Source: Actinorugispora endophytica
GTDB taxonomy: Bacteria > Actinomycetota > Actinomycetes > Streptosporangiales > Streptosporangiaceae
DNA: 64,000 nt
Direction: 5' to 3'
Assembly: GCF_004363075.1 (NCBI RefSeq)
Contig: NZ_SNYN01000013.1
Span: 50,043-114,042, forward strand
Below are positions 25,852 through 34,790 of this stretch, piece by piece. The notes under the pieces are model-generated. The model was not told the DNA's origin. It saw only the letters and a program-made list of their open reading frames with translations, and did no database searches. The translations under genes were made by a program, and so were the position numbers. Position 1 is the stretch's first letter. Each line of letters begins with the position of its first letter.

Positions 25852-26217
25852 GGTTTCCGGCGCGGGGGTGTTTGGCGTGCTGGTGCTTTGGGTGGGTCGT
25901 TCGGCCTCACGTCCGCGAACCGCGAGGTGACGGCGGGCGGCGACGGCGGGTGCGGGTCGAGGCCGCGCCCACGACGTCCGTTGCGTGGGGGTTCCGCTGA
26001 CGGTCTTGGGCTTTCTGCCCGTTTCGGGGCTTGGAAGGGCGGAAAGCCCATGATCGTTCCGGGAGGGCGGGACCGGCCCTCGAACCGCCGCGCAGCGGAC
26101 ATCCGGCGGTTATGCGCGGGCCTCCGGCCCCGCCCGCCGTCGCCGCTCGTCGTAACAGGTCCTGAGGGGACCCCGCCCCGGCAGAGCCCCGAATCACCCC
26201 CGCGCCGGAACCCCCAT
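25852..26217. repeat. Dispersed inverted-repeat element, copy A
   Basis: Begins GTTTCCGGCGCGGGGGTG and ends with the inverted form CACCCCCGCGCCGGAAC; its centre is a hairpin (GGGCTTTCTGCCC near 26010, GGGCGGAAAGCCC near 26037). The two halves are imperfect inverted copies of each other at the ends and centre. The same element recurs at about 26.2, 37.6, 48.8 and 54.1 kb. No coding capacity is convincing. It begins 20 bases after the last CRISPR repeat. Confidence 0.75.
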
Positions 26218-26680
26218 AGGGAGTCTCGGGCGCGGGGGTGATTCGGGCATCGGTGTTTCGGGGGCCTTTCGGCCTCGGCCTCACGCCCGCGAACCGCGAG
26301 GTGACAGCAGGCAGCGACGGCGGGTGCGGGTCGGGGCCGCGCCCACGGTGTCCGTTTCGCGTGGTTTCCGTTGGTGATCTTGCTGTTTCCCCCCGAGAAC
26401 CTTGACTTCGGGGGGGACAGCAAGATCACCGGACATTCGAGGGCCGGTTCCGCCCCCACCCGGAATGATCGTGGGATTTCCGCCCTTCCTGGCCCCGAAA
26501 CGGGCAGAAAGCCCAAGACCGTCAGCGGAACCCCCACGCAACGGACGTCGTGGGCGCGACCTCGACCCGCACCCGCCGTCGCTGCTCGTCGTAACAGGTC
26601 CCGAGGGGACCTCGCCCCGACAGAGCCTCGAACACCCCCGGACACCCCTGAACGACCCCCGCTCCGGAGGCTCCCTGGCG
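26218..26680. repeat. Dispersed inverted-repeat element, copy B, with internal strong hairpin
   Basis: Joined almost directly to copy A. It starts with GCGCGGGGGTGATTCGGGCA and carries the shared core (CGAAACGGGCAGAAAGCCCA near 26495) followed by the GTCAGCGGAACCCCCACGCA segment. Unlike the other copies it contains an extra perfect stem of 14 bases, GGTGATCTTGCTGT at 26373-26386 with its complement at 26417-26430. The right arm is diverged. Non-coding. Confidence 0.7.
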
Positions 26681-26754
26681 CTTCCCGCGTGCGGGGACGG
26701 CCCCATGCCCGCGAGGCAGGGGTTGCCCCGGCGGGGGATGGGCATCAGAATAAT

Positions 26755-26774
26755 TACCGACCGAATGTTCGGTA
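26755..26774. promoter_or_regulatory. TetR-type operator before paaA
   Basis: The 20 bases TACCGACCGAATGTTCGGTA have TACCGA and TCGGTA as inverted ends. Position immediately upstream of the ribosome-binding site of paaA fits a repressor site. In actinobacteria and other groups the TetR-family repressor PaaR binds palindromes rich in ACCGA/TCGGT before paa genes; no paaR gene is in the window. Confidence 0.55.
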
Positions 26775-26788
26775 GGAAAGGGGTGGTG

Positions 26789-27763
26789 ATGGCCGCGGAG
26801 GTGAAAGCCGCTGACGAGCGCCTCACCGAGGCGGAGCTGGACGCGTACTTCGAGGCGCGGATCGCGGGGGACCAGCGGATCGAGCCCCGGGACTGGATGC
26901 CGGAGGGGTACCGCAGGACGCTGGTGCGCCAGGTGGCGCAGCACGCGCACTCGGAGATCATCGGGATGCAGCCCGAGGGCGACTGGATCGCCTCCGCGCC
27001 CAGCCTGCAGCGCAAGGCGATCCTGCTGGCCAAGGTGCAGGACGAGGCGGGGCACGGGATGTACCTGTACGCCGCGGCCGAGACCCTGGGGGTGGACCGC
27101 GCGGAGCTGACGGAGCGGCTCGTCGACGGGCGGCAGAAGTACTCCTCGATCTTCAACTACCCCGCGCTGTCCTTCGCCGACGTGGGTGTGATCGGGTGGC
27201 TGGTGGACGGCGCGGCCATCTGCAACCAGGTGCCGCTGTGCCGCAGCTCCTTCGGCCCCTACGCCCGCGCCATGGTGCGGATCTGCAAGGAGGAGTCCTT
27301 CCACCAGCGCCAGGGCTACGAGCTGCTGCTGCGCATGATGGAGGGCACCCCCCGGCAACGGGCGATGGTGCAGGACGCGGTGGACCGCTGGTGGTGGCCC
27401 TCGCTGATGATGTTCGGCCCGCCCGACGCGGAGTCGCCCAACACCCGGCAGTCGATGGCCTGGCGCGTCAAGCGCGACACCAACGACGACCTGCGGCAGA
27501 GGTTCGTGGACATGAGCGTGCCCCAGGCCCGCAGGCTCGGGGTGACGCTGCCCGATCCGGACCTCGCGTGGAACGCCGAGCGCGGCCACTACGACTTCGG
27601 GCCGGTGGACTGGGCCGAGTTCAAGCGGGTGATCAGCGGCGACGGGCCGTGCAACGCGGAGCGGATCGCCCGGCGCCGCGCGGCGCACGAGAACGGCGCG
27701 TGGGTGCGCGAGGCCGCGACGGCCTACGCGACCAAGCACGGGGGCGGGAGGACGGCGGCATGA
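26789..27763 (+). CDS. paaA: Phenylacetyl-CoA epoxidase, catalytic subunit
   Basis: A protein of 324 residues. It carries the di-iron ligand segments [36 protein letters not shown] and [19 protein letters not shown]. PaaA, with PaaC, forms the core of the oxygenase that converts phenylacetyl-CoA into its ring 1,2-epoxide. The ATG at 26789 is chosen because AGGAAAGGGG lies six bases upstream; other in-frame starts exist further left. Its stop overlaps the paaB start. It is the first gene of a paaABCDE operon, behind a TetR-type palindrome. Confidence 0.95.
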   Translation: MAAEVKAADERLTEAELDAYFEARIAGDQRIEPRDWMPEGYRRTLVRQVAQHAHSEIIGMQPEGDWIASAPSLQRKAILLAKVQDEAGHGMYLYAAAETLGVDRAELTERLVDGRQKYSSIFNYPALSFADVGVIGWLVDGAAICNQVPLCRSSFGPYARAMVRICKEESFHQRQGYELLLRMMEGTPRQRAMVQDAVDRWWWPSLMMFGPPDAESPNTRQSMAWRVKRDTNDDLRQRFVDMSVPQARRLGVTLPDPDLAWNAERGHYDFGPVDWAEFKRVISGDGPCNAERIARRRAAHENGAWVREAATAYATKHGGGRTAA

Positions 27764-28068
27764 GCGGTGCGGACCGGGCGGGCGGGTGCGGCGGGTGGCC
27801 GCTGTTCGAGGTGTTCGTGCGCGGCAAGCGTGGCCTGAACCACGTGCACGTGGGCTCGCTGCACGCCGCCGACGCGGAGATGGCGCTGCACGCCGCCCGG
27901 AACCTGTACACCCGCCGCAACGAGGGGGTGAGCATCTGGGTGGTGCGCGCCCAGGACGTCACCGCGTCGAGTCCCGACGAGAAGGACCCGTTCTTCGCGC
28001 CCAGCGGGGACAAGGTGTACCGGCACCCGACCTTCTACCCGGTTCCCGACGACGTCCCGAACATCTGA
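27760..28068 (+). CDS. paaB: Phenylacetyl-CoA epoxidase subunit PaaB
   Basis: A protein of 102 residues with [31 protein letters not shown] and [15 protein letters not shown], the usual PaaB sequence. This small subunit helps hold the PaaA-PaaC complex together. The ATG overlaps the paaA stop by four bases. An unusual Gly-rich N-terminal extension of about 12 residues ([11 protein letters not shown]) precedes the conserved part. Confidence 0.95.
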   Translation: MSGADRAGGCGGWPLFEVFVRGKRGLNHVHVGSLHAADAEMALHAARNLYTRRNEGVSIWVVRAQDVTASSPDEKDPFFAPSGDKVYRHPTFYPVPDDVPNI

Positions 28069-28107
28069 GGCGGCCGAGCCGCCGACGCGAACGCCCAGGA
28101 GGAGCAG

Positions 28108-28983
28108 GTGGACAGCCCGTACGAGGGACTGGCGGACGAGCACGCCGACACCGAGGACCGGTGGGCGTTCGGGACGGGGTTCGCCGAGGCCCGGCCCGGG
28201 GTGGACGCCGCGCTCCCGGCCGGGGTGGACGGCGCCGACCTGGCGCTGTACTGCCGGATGCTGGGCGACGACGCGCTGGTCATGGCGCAGCGGCTGATCC
28301 AGTGGTGCACGGCGGCGCCCGAACTGGAGGAGGAGGTGGCGCTGGCCAACATCGCGCTGGACCTGATCGGCCAGGCCCGGCCGCTGCTGGCCCGCGCCGG
28401 GCGGGCGGACGGGACCGGGCGCGACGAGGACGCCCTCGCCTACCACCGGGACGCGTCGGAGTTCCGCAACGTGCGCCTGGTCGAGGCGCCCAACGGCGAC
28501 TTCGCCCGGTCGACCGCGCGGCTGCTGGTCTTCGCCACCTGGCGGCTGGCGGTGTTCACCCGGCTCGCCGGATCCGCCGACCCGGTGCTGGCGGCCGTCG
28601 CGGAGAAGGGCGCCAAGGAGCTGGCCTACCACCGCGACTACGCGGTGCAGTGGACGCTGCGCCTGGGCGACGGCACCCGCCACTCGCACGAGCGCATGAC
28701 GGAGGGGGTCGCGGCGGTGTGGCCGCTCCTGGGCGAGCTGTTCGCCCCGCACGCGGTGGAGACCCGGCTCGCGGCGGCGGGCGTGGCCGTGGACCCGGCC
28801 GACACGCGCGAGGAGACCGTCGGCGTGCTGGCCCGGGTGCTGGAGGCGGCCACCCTGGACCGGCCGGACGAGGTCCCGCCGCCCGCGCCGGGGGGCAGGG
28901 ACGGCGTCCACAGCGGAGAACTCGCCCCGCTGCTGGCCGAGCTGCAGGCGGTGGCGCGCGAGCATCCGGAGGCGACGTGGTGA
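28108..28983 (+). CDS. paaC: Phenylacetyl-CoA epoxidase structural subunit PaaC
   Basis: A protein of 291 residues from GTG, with AGGAGGAGCAG just upstream. The segments LYCRMLGDDALVMAQRLIQW and EEEVALANIALDLIGQARPLLARAG are the ferritin-like helices expected for PaaC, and AYHRDASEFRNVRLVEAPNGDFA is conserved. PaaC pairs with PaaA but lacks its own metal centre. It follows paaB after 39 bases. Confidence 0.94.
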   Translation: MDSPYEGLADEHADTEDRWAFGTGFAEARPGVDAALPAGVDGADLALYCRMLGDDALVMAQRLIQWCTAAPELEEEVALANIALDLIGQARPLLARAGRADGTGRDEDALAYHRDASEFRNVRLVEAPNGDFARSTARLLVFATWRLAVFTRLAGSADPVLAAVAEKGAKELAYHRDYAVQWTLRLGDGTRHSHERMTEGVAAVWPLLGELFAPHAVETRLAAAGVAVDPADTREETVGVLARVLEAATLDRPDEVPPPAPGGRDGVHSGELAPLLAELQAVAREHPEATW

Positions 28984-29495
28984 CCGGGGCGGACGCTGCC
29001 GAGCGGCGGGCCCGCGCGGTCGCCGGGTCGGTGCCCGACCCGGAGCTGCCGATGCTCACCCTGGCCGACCTGGGTGTCCTGCGCGGCGTGGAGGTCACCG
29101 CGGACGGCACCGTCAGGGTGTCCCTCACCCCCACCTACTCCGGCTGTCCCGCCCTGGCCGAGATGGGCGCCGACGTGCGCCGCCGCCTGGCCGAGGCCGG
29201 GTACGGCCGGGTGGAGGTGCGCACCGTGCTGTCCCCGGCGTGGAGCAGCGACTGGATCACCGAACGGGGGCGGCGCGCGCTCGCCGACCACGGCGTCTCC
29301 CCACCCGGTCCCGCGCCCGCCCGCGCGCCGGGCCCGGTGCCGCTGGTGCTGGGGCCCACCCGCCCGGCCGTGCGCTGCCCGCGCTGCGGCTCGGCCGACA
29401 CCGAGGAGCTGTCCCGCTTCGGGGCCACCTCCTGCCGGGCCCTGTGGCGCTGCCGCGCCTGCCGCGAACCCTTCGAGCACTTCAAGGAGATCTGA
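28980..29495 (+). CDS. paaD: Phenylacetyl-CoA epoxidase assembly protein PaaD
   Basis: A protein of 171 residues from GTG overlapping the paaC stop. The N-terminal DUF59/MIP18 domain contains VPDPELPMLTLADLGVLRGVEV and TPTYSGCPAL; the C-terminal half is a zinc-ribbon-like tail with CPRCGS and CRACREPFEHFK, as in other PaaD proteins. It is thought to help mature the Fe-S or di-iron centres of the complex. The linker between the domains is Pro/Ala-rich. Confidence 0.93.
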   Translation: MTGADAAERRARAVAGSVPDPELPMLTLADLGVLRGVEVTADGTVRVSLTPTYSGCPALAEMGADVRRRLAEAGYGRVEVRTVLSPAWSSDWITERGRRALADHGVSPPGPAPARAPGPVPLVLGPTRPAVRCPRCGSADTEELSRFGATSCRALWRCRACREPFEHFKEI

Positions 29496-29499
29496 GACC

Positions 29500-30612
29500 G
29501 TGGCCGACACCGCCATCGCGTCCCCCTCGGCAGCGGCCGGGAAGGCGCCCGCCCGCCCGCGCGGCTTCCACCCGCTGACGGTGGCGTCGGTCGAACGGCT
29601 CTGCGCCGACGCCGTCGCCGTGGCCTTCGACGTCCCCGAACCCCTGGCCGGGGCCTACGCGTTCGAGCCGGGCCAGTCGCTGACCCTGCGCCGCGTGGTC
29701 GGGGGCCGAGAGGAGCGGCGCAGCTACTCCGTCTGCGCGCCCGTGGGCCGGGCCCCGCGCGTGGGGGTGCGTCGGGTCCCCGGCGGCCTGTTCTCCTCCT
29801 GGCTGGTCGACGAGGTGCGCCCCGGGGACCGGATCGAGGTCGCCCCGCCCACCGGTCGGTTCACGCCCGACCTGGCCGCGGCGGCCCGCCACGTCCTGGT
29901 CGCCGCGGGGTCGGGCATCACCCCGGTGCTGTCGGTGGCGGCCTCGCTGCTGGCCCGCACCGGCTCCACCGTCACCCTGCTGTACGGCAACCGGCGCAGC
30001 GACACGGTGATGTTCGCCGACGAGCTCGCCGACCTCAAGGACGCGTTCGGCCCCCGCCTGCACCTGGTGCACGTGCTCTCCCGCGAGGAGCGCGAGTCCG
30101 CGCTGCTCACCGGGCGCCTCGACGCGGCCAAGCTCGAAGCGCTGCTGGACGCCCTGGTCGACTCCGATGGCACCGACCACTGGTGGCTGTGCGGGCCCTA
30201 CGGCATGGTGTGCGACGCCCGCGAGGTCCTGGCGGCCAGGGGGGTGCCCGCCGAGCGCGTGCACGCCGAGCTCTTCTTCGTCGACGACGTCCCGCCCGAG
30301 CCCGTCCACCACGACGAGCCGGGGGTGGAGGGGCTGGCCAGCGAGGTCACCGTCGTCCTGGACGGCCGCACCACCGTCCTGACCCTGCCCCGCGGCGTCC
30401 CCGTCCTGGACTCGGCCCAGCGCGTCCGCTCGGACCTGCCCTTCGCCTGCAAGGGCGGCGTGTGCGGCACCTGCCGGGTCCGGGTCGTCTCCGGCGAGGT
30501 GCGCATGCGCCGCAACTACGCCCTCGACGAGGCGGAGGTCGGGGCGGGGTACGCGCTGTCCTGCCAGGCGCTGCCCGTGAGCGACGAGCTGACCGTGGAC
30601 TTCGACGCCTGA
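29500..30612 (+). CDS. paaE: Phenylacetyl-CoA epoxidase reductase PaaE
   Basis: A protein of 370 residues from GTG, with AAGGAG upstream. It has an N-terminal FAD domain (RRSYSVCAPVG), an NAD domain (VAAGSGITPVLSVAASLL, WWLCGPYGMV) and a C-terminal 2Fe-2S ferredoxin domain with cysteines in CKGGVCGTC and SCQALP. PaaE passes electrons from NADPH to the PaaAC di-iron centre. It closes the paaABCDE operon; the rest of the phenylacetate pathway (paaK, paaG, paaZ) is not in the window. Confidence 0.94.
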   Translation: MADTAIASPSAAAGKAPARPRGFHPLTVASVERLCADAVAVAFDVPEPLAGAYAFEPGQSLTLRRVVGGREERRSYSVCAPVGRAPRVGVRRVPGGLFSSWLVDEVRPGDRIEVAPPTGRFTPDLAAAARHVLVAAGSGITPVLSVAASLLARTGSTVTLLYGNRRSDTVMFADELADLKDAFGPRLHLVHVLSREERESALLTGRLDAAKLEALLDALVDSDGTDHWWLCGPYGMVCDAREVLAARGVPAERVHAELFFVDDVPPEPVHHDEPGVEGLASEVTVVLDGRTTVLTLPRGVPVLDSAQRVRSDLPFACKGGVCGTCRVRVVSGEVRMRRNYALDEAEVGAGYALSCQALPVSDELTVDFDA

Positions 30613-31034
30613 GGCGGCGCGGGTTCAGCGGGCGGGCCGGACGCCGGGGCCGGTGGTGACGTCGACGCCGGTCCCGCGCGCGGCCTCGACCGCGACCGGG
30701 TCGATCGGGTCGCCGGGGGGCGATCCGGCGGAGCGGGCCTTCGCGGCGCCGCCGGACAGGTGGCCGAGCGGTCCGGCGGCCGTCTGGGAGCGGGCCCGTG
30801 TCGCGCACGCGGACGAAGAGCGCACCGGGTTCGCCCGACATGGGGCGGCCCTTCTGGAGGGGGCGGTTCCACCGGCCGCCGCGCGGCCGGTGGAACCGCC
30901 GACGGCGTCACCGCCGATCATCAGTGAGAACTGGCATCGGTCCAGGCCGACGTGTCGCCCACGAGGGCCCCACCGGGTCACTGGTGGGAGACCCCCGTCC
31001 GGCCGGGAGCGGCGGGCCGACCGGGGCCCTCTCG
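30613..31034. other. Intergenic region without a convincing gene
   Basis: These 422 bases separate paaE from a convergent flavoprotein gene. Long open frames exist on both strands, as expected at this GC content, but none looks like a known protein or has good codon structure. It may hold decayed coding DNA. I saw no promoter or RNA gene. Confidence 0.35.
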
Positions 31035-32378
31035 TCAGCGAACGAGGGGCAGGGGCGGCCGGGCCGGGGCGACGGCCTCCGGGGCCGGGGCGCCGCAGCA
31101 GCCTCCCCGGGCCTCGGGCTCGTCGAAGAGTCCGGCCCCGCCGCACACCCCGGTCTCGGGAAGCGTCAGCTCGACCCTCGCCGCGGACTCGTGGTCGCCC
31201 GCGACCGCGGCGACCACGCTGCGGACCTGCTCGTAGCCGGTCAGCGCCAGGAACGTGGGGGCGCGGCCGTAGGACTTCACGCCCACGAGGTGGAAGCCCG
31301 GTTCGGGGTGGGAGAGCTCGGCGGCCCCGTGCGGGTAGACGGTGCCGCACGAGTGGACGTTGGGGTCGATCAGCGGAGCCAGCTCCACCGGGGCCTGCAG
31401 GGCCGGGTCCAGGCCGAGCCGGACCTCGGACAGGAACGACAGGTCGGGGCGGAACCCGGTCAGCGCGACCACCTCGTCGACCGGCTCCGTCGTCCGCGCG
31501 CTGTCGTCGACGAGCAGGAGGCGCCCGTGCGCCGGCCGGATCTCGGCGGTGCGGAACCCGGTGACGACCTCCACGTGCCCGGCCTCGACCGCGGCCCGGG
31601 CCCGCTGGCCGAGCGCGCCGCGCGCCGCGAGCCGGTCGGCCGCGCCGCCGCCGAAGGCGTCGCCGACCTCGCCCCGGCGCAGCACCCACAGCGCCCGGGT
31701 GCCGGGCTCGGCCTCGGCGAGGTCGGCCAGCGCCACCAGCGTGGTGAGCGCCGAGTGCCCCCGGCCCACCACCGCCGTGACCCTGCCCGCGTGGCGCTCG
31801 CGCGCCGCCTCCTCGCCCAGGTCGGGGATCCGGTAGGAGACCCTTCCGGCGGCCGCGGCGACGGCCTCGCCGAGCGCCGGCAGGCCGTCGCCGCCCAGTG
31901 GATTGGGCGTCTCCCAGGTGCCCGACGCGTCGAGCACGGCGCGGGCGAGCAGCCGTTCCTCGCCGCCGTCGGCGGTGCGCACCCGAACGGTGAACGGGGC
32001 CTGGTCGCGCCCGGCGTCCACCACCCGGTCCCGGCCCCGTCGGCTCACCCCCACGACCTCGGCCCCGAAGCGCGCCCGCTCGCCCAGCGCGGCCGCGAGC
32101 GGCTCCAGGTAGGAGTCCGCCCACTCGGCGCCGGTGGGGTAGCGGCTGTCGTCCGGACGGGTCCAGCCGGAGGCGGCCAACAGCTTCTCGGCGGCCGGGT
32201 CCACCAGGTCCCGCCACATCGAGAACAGCCGCACGTGCCCCCACTCGCGGACCGCCGCGCCCGCGCCGGTCCCCTTCTCCAGCACCACGACGTCCAGGCC
32301 GCGCCCGACCGCGTGCGCGGCCGCCGCCAGCCCGGCCGGTCCGGCGCCGACCACCACGACGGGAAGCTTGTCGGTCAT
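31035..32378 (-). CDS. FAD-dependent oxidoreductase of an arsenic locus
   Basis: A protein of 447 residues with FAD motif VVVVGAGPAGLAAAAHAVGRG, a flavoprotein segment LDASGTWETPNPLGGDGLPALGE and an NADP motif TAVVGRGHSALTTLVAL. It ends with a Cys-rich tail (ETGVCGGAGLF, GGCCGAP) that could bind a trivalent metalloid. Proteins like this are common in actinobacterial ars clusters and are often called flavin-binding monooxygenase-like (ArsO type). It is divergent from an ArsR-GNAT fusion across two dyads. Substrate is not established. Confidence 0.78.
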   Translation of the reverse strand: MTDKLPVVVVGAGPAGLAAAAHAVGRGLDVVVLEKGTGAGAAVREWGHVRLFSMWRDLVDPAAEKLLAASGWTRPDDSRYPTGAEWADSYLEPLAAALGERARFGAEVVGVSRRGRDRVVDAGRDQAPFTVRVRTADGGEERLLARAVLDASGTWETPNPLGGDGLPALGEAVAAAAGRVSYRIPDLGEEAARERHAGRVTAVVGRGHSALTTLVALADLAEAEPGTRALWVLRRGEVGDAFGGGAADRLAARGALGQRARAAVEAGHVEVVTGFRTAEIRPAHGRLLLVDDSARTTEPVDEVVALTGFRPDLSFLSEVRLGLDPALQAPVELAPLIDPNVHSCGTVYPHGAAELSHPEPGFHLVGVKSYGRAPTFLALTGYEQVRSVVAAVAGDHESAARVELTLPETGVCGGAGLFDEPEARGGCCGAPAPEAVAPARPPLPLVR

Positions 32379-32419
32379 CGCCCGATCCTTTCATTGATGA
32401 ATGTCGATGAAAAGAATGT

Positions 32420-32462
32420 ATCGACCTTCGTCGATGGACGCAAATATCGATCATGGTCGATA
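32420..32462. promoter_or_regulatory. Tandem dyads, probable ArsR operator
   Basis: ATCGAC at 32420-32425 and GTCGAT at 32430-32435 form a perfect dyad; TATCGA at 32445-32450 and TCGATA at 32457-32462 form another. Both lie between the divergent flavoprotein and ArsR-fusion genes. They are the likely binding sites of the ArsR domain, giving arsenite-dependent release of both genes. Confidence 0.6.
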
Positions 32463-32470
32463 ATGGCTTC

Positions 32471-33343
32471 ATGACCGTGACGCCAGCCGCCCCGCCCGCC
32501 CTTCCCTTCGACGACGCCGCGACCTACGCCTCATGGTTCGCCACCCTGGCCGACCCCACCCGGGTGCGGCTCCTGCACGCCGTCGCCTCCGCCCCGGGCG
32601 GGACGGCGGTCGGCGTGCTCGCCGCCTCGATCGGGGTCGGGCAGCCCACGGTCTCGCACCACCTGCGCAAGCTCGCGGAGGTCGGCTTCGTCACCCTGAC
32701 CAAGGACGGCACCTCCACCCGGGTGTCGGTCAACCCCGCCTGCTGCAGCGGGCTGCCGCACGCCGCCGACGCCGTCATGGGCCTGCTCGACGCCCGGCCC
32801 TGCTGCCCCACCGACCTGCCAGAGGACGTCGTCGTGCGCGCCATGCGCCCCGGTGACATGGAGGCCGTGCGCGAGATCTACGCCCAGGGCATCGCCACCC
32901 GCAGCGCCACGTTCGAGACGGAGGTCCCCGGCGCCGCCGAACTGGAGGCCAAGTGGCTGCCCGGCCACCGCTGGGTCGCCGAGGCCGGCGGCGCCGTCGC
33001 GGGCTGGGCCGCGCTCGCCCCCGTCTCGGCGCGGGAGTGCTACGCGGGCGTCGCGGAGAACTCGGTCTACGTGGGCGAGAACGCCCGCGGGCGCGGTGTC
33101 GGCAAGGCCCTCATCCACCGGCAGGTCACCGCGGCAGACGAGGGCGGCCTGTGGACCCTGCAGACCTCGATCTTCCCCGAGAACAAGGCCAGTCTCGCCC
33201 TGCACCGCGGCGCGGGCTTCCGCACCCTGGGAGTGCGCGAGCGCATCGCCCGCCTCGACGGCCGGTGGCGCGACACCGTGATGCTGGAACGCCGCAGCCC
33301 GACCGACAGCGCCTGCTGCGACACCCGCCCCGAGGAGCGGTAG
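32471..33343 (+). CDS. ArsR regulator fused to a GNAT acetyltransferase (ArsN-like)
   Basis: A protein of 290 residues. Residues 1-110 are an ArsR-type winged helix (PTVSHHLRKLAEVGFVTLTKDG) with a Cys pair CC before the second domain and another CC after it, candidate As(III) ligands. Residues about 125-285 are a GNAT domain (VVRAMRPGDMEAVREIYAQGI, ENARGRGVGKALIHRQV, LHRGAGFRTLGVRER) of the phosphinothricin-acetyltransferase/ArsN branch, whose ArsN1 members acetylate arsinothricin. The start at 32471 follows the second dyad. So one protein would sense arsenic and probably modify an amine-bearing organoarsenical. The fusion is read directly; the substrate is inferred. Confidence 0.82.
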   Translation: MTVTPAAPPALPFDDAATYASWFATLADPTRVRLLHAVASAPGGTAVGVLAASIGVGQPTVSHHLRKLAEVGFVTLTKDGTSTRVSVNPACCSGLPHAADAVMGLLDARPCCPTDLPEDVVVRAMRPGDMEAVREIYAQGIATRSATFETEVPGAAELEAKWLPGHRWVAEAGGAVAGWAALAPVSARECYAGVAENSVYVGENARGRGVGKALIHRQVTAADEGGLWTLQTSIFPENKASLALHRGAGFRTLGVRERIARLDGRWRDTVMLERRSPTDSACCDTRPEER

Positions 33344-33542
33344 CCGCCGCCCTGCCTCCCGCACCCGGTGACGATCTTGAGCCGGAGTTCCGGAGCCGGG
33401 GTTCTTGGAACGCTGACGTCGAGATCATCGCAGTGAGGCGGGCATCGGGCGCGCTGTAGCGGTCGCGGCCCGCGGACGGGAACCCCCGTCGGCTCGTCTC
33501 CGTTGGGACGGGTGTTCCTGCCACCGGCCGGGATGGAGTCCG

Positions 33543-33710
33543 ATGGGCAGCAGAGTCGTACTGATCCGCGACAGCGGGCTCACCGACGCGGTCGACTACG
33601 CCTACGCGGCCTCGGTGGAGGCCCCGGTGCGCGCCGTGTGGACCGCCGGGGCGTGCCCCCTCGACGCCGACGGGAACACCGTCGCCGTGGGCGACTACGC
33701 CAGCCGGGCG
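33543..33710 (+). pseudogene. RidA-family gene remnant
   Basis: About 50 codons resemble the N-terminal half of a RidA/YjgF-type enamine deaminase (DAVDYAYAAS, then VRAVWTAGACPLDADGNTVAVGDY). After that the similarity stops and the frame continues in unrelated Gly/Arg-rich sequence that runs into the ACR3-like gene on the other strand. The rest of the RidA domain is missing, so this is a truncated remnant. Confidence 0.6.
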
Positions 33711-33800
33711 CGGTCGGGGCCCCTCGGGGATCCCGACCGCGGCGTCGGCGTCCTTGGCCTCGGACGCCATGGCGATGTCGCCCGGTGCGGCTGCGGGGGT

Positions 33801-34790
33801 TCAGCCCGGGGACCGACCGGTGCCGACGGGGGAGCCCTGCCGCGGGGCGGGGGCGCGCACGAGCTGGCTGAGCAGGGCCAGCACCGGTAGCTCCACCAGT
33901 GGACCGACCACCAGGGCCACGGCGATCAGGGGCCGGTCGGGGAAGGCCGCCACCGCGAGGGCCAACGCGATGGGGGAGTTGCGCGCGGTGGCGGTCATGG
34001 TGAGCGTGACCCGCTGGTCGGCGGGCAGGCGCAGCAGGCGGGAGGCGGCGACCGCCGCCAGGGGCGCGATGACGAAGAACAGGGCCAGCGGTGCCAGCAG
34101 GACGAGCAGTTCGGCGCCGTGGGCCACGACGGTGCGGGCCTGCCAGGCGAACATGGCGAAGACCGCGACGTAGAGCAGGGGCAGCACCAGGCGCGAAGCC
34201 GGGGCCACGACCGCGCGGTCGCGCCGGGCGGCGCCCTGGTAGCGGGCCGCCGCCCAGCGCAGCAACGAGGCCGCGGCCAGCGGGACGACCAGCACCAGCA
34301 GCACCGACTCGGCCAACGTGGCGCCGTCGACCATGGCGGCCTGTCCGCCCAGCAGCAGCACGTAGACCGGCAGCAGGAGCAGTTGCAGGACCAGGTTGAG
34401 CGGCAGCAGGGCGGCGGCGATGCCGGTGTGGCCCCGGGCCATGGCGGTGAAGACCAGGTACCAGTCGGTGCACGGAGTCACCAGCAGCAGCAGCAACCCG
34501 ACGCGCAGGTCGGGGGAGCCCCCCAGCAGACCCGCGCCCAGGGCCCAGGCCAGGGCCGGGGTGAGGACGAAGTTGAGCGCCAGACTCGCGGCCACGACCG
34601 GGCGGGCCCGGTGTACCGCGCGCACCCGGGAGGCGTCCATCTGCGCGAACACCGCCGTCAGCATCACCAGCAGCGCGGGCAGGACCACGTGCCCGGCCGC
34701 GGGCCCGATCGGCCAGGCCAGGCCCGCGCCCAGTCCGGCCGCCGCGGCGGCGGCCACCAGCACACTCTGCAACCGCTCGGCGAGCGGCAT
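33801..34790 (-). CDS. ACR3-like arsenite/metalloid exporter (BASS superfamily)
   Basis: A protein of 329 residues with about ten hydrophobic segments. LVTPCTDWYLVFTAMARGH contains the Cys in a Pro-Cys-Thr context that is essential in ACR3, and MTATARNSPIALALAVAAFP matches the second conserved segment of the family. ACR3 exports arsenite (or antimonite). The ATG directly abuts the stop codon of the upstream MerR gene, so both come from the MerR-type promoter. Specificity for arsenic rather than another metalloid is inferred from the ars genes next door. Confidence 0.75.
   Translation of the reverse strand: MPLAERLQSVLVAAAAAAGLGAGLAWPIGPAAGHVVLPALLVMLTAVFAQMDASRVRAVHRARPVVAASLALNFVLTPALAWALGAGLLGGSPDLRVGLLLLLVTPCTDWYLVFTAMARGHTGIAAALLPLNLVLQLLLLPVYVLLLGGQAAMVDGATLAESVLLVLVVPLAAASLLRWAAARYQGAARRDRAVVAPASRLVLPLLYVAVFAMFAWQARTVVAHGAELLVLLAPLALFFVIAPLAAVAASRLLRLPADQRVTLTMTATARNSPIALALAVAAFPDRPLIAVALVVGPLVELPVLALLSQLVRAPAPRQGSPVGTGRSPG

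Noticed and set aside
24624..26241. Long open frames over the CRISPR array, with repeated residues LPAHAGMVP and PRARGDGP
   Set aside because: They are translations of the 29-base repeats and of the GC-rich repeat element, not genes.
30625..31030. Possible short gene between paaE and the flavoprotein gene
   Set aside because: Open frames exist, but none has a family signature, a ribosome-binding site and normal codon structure together.
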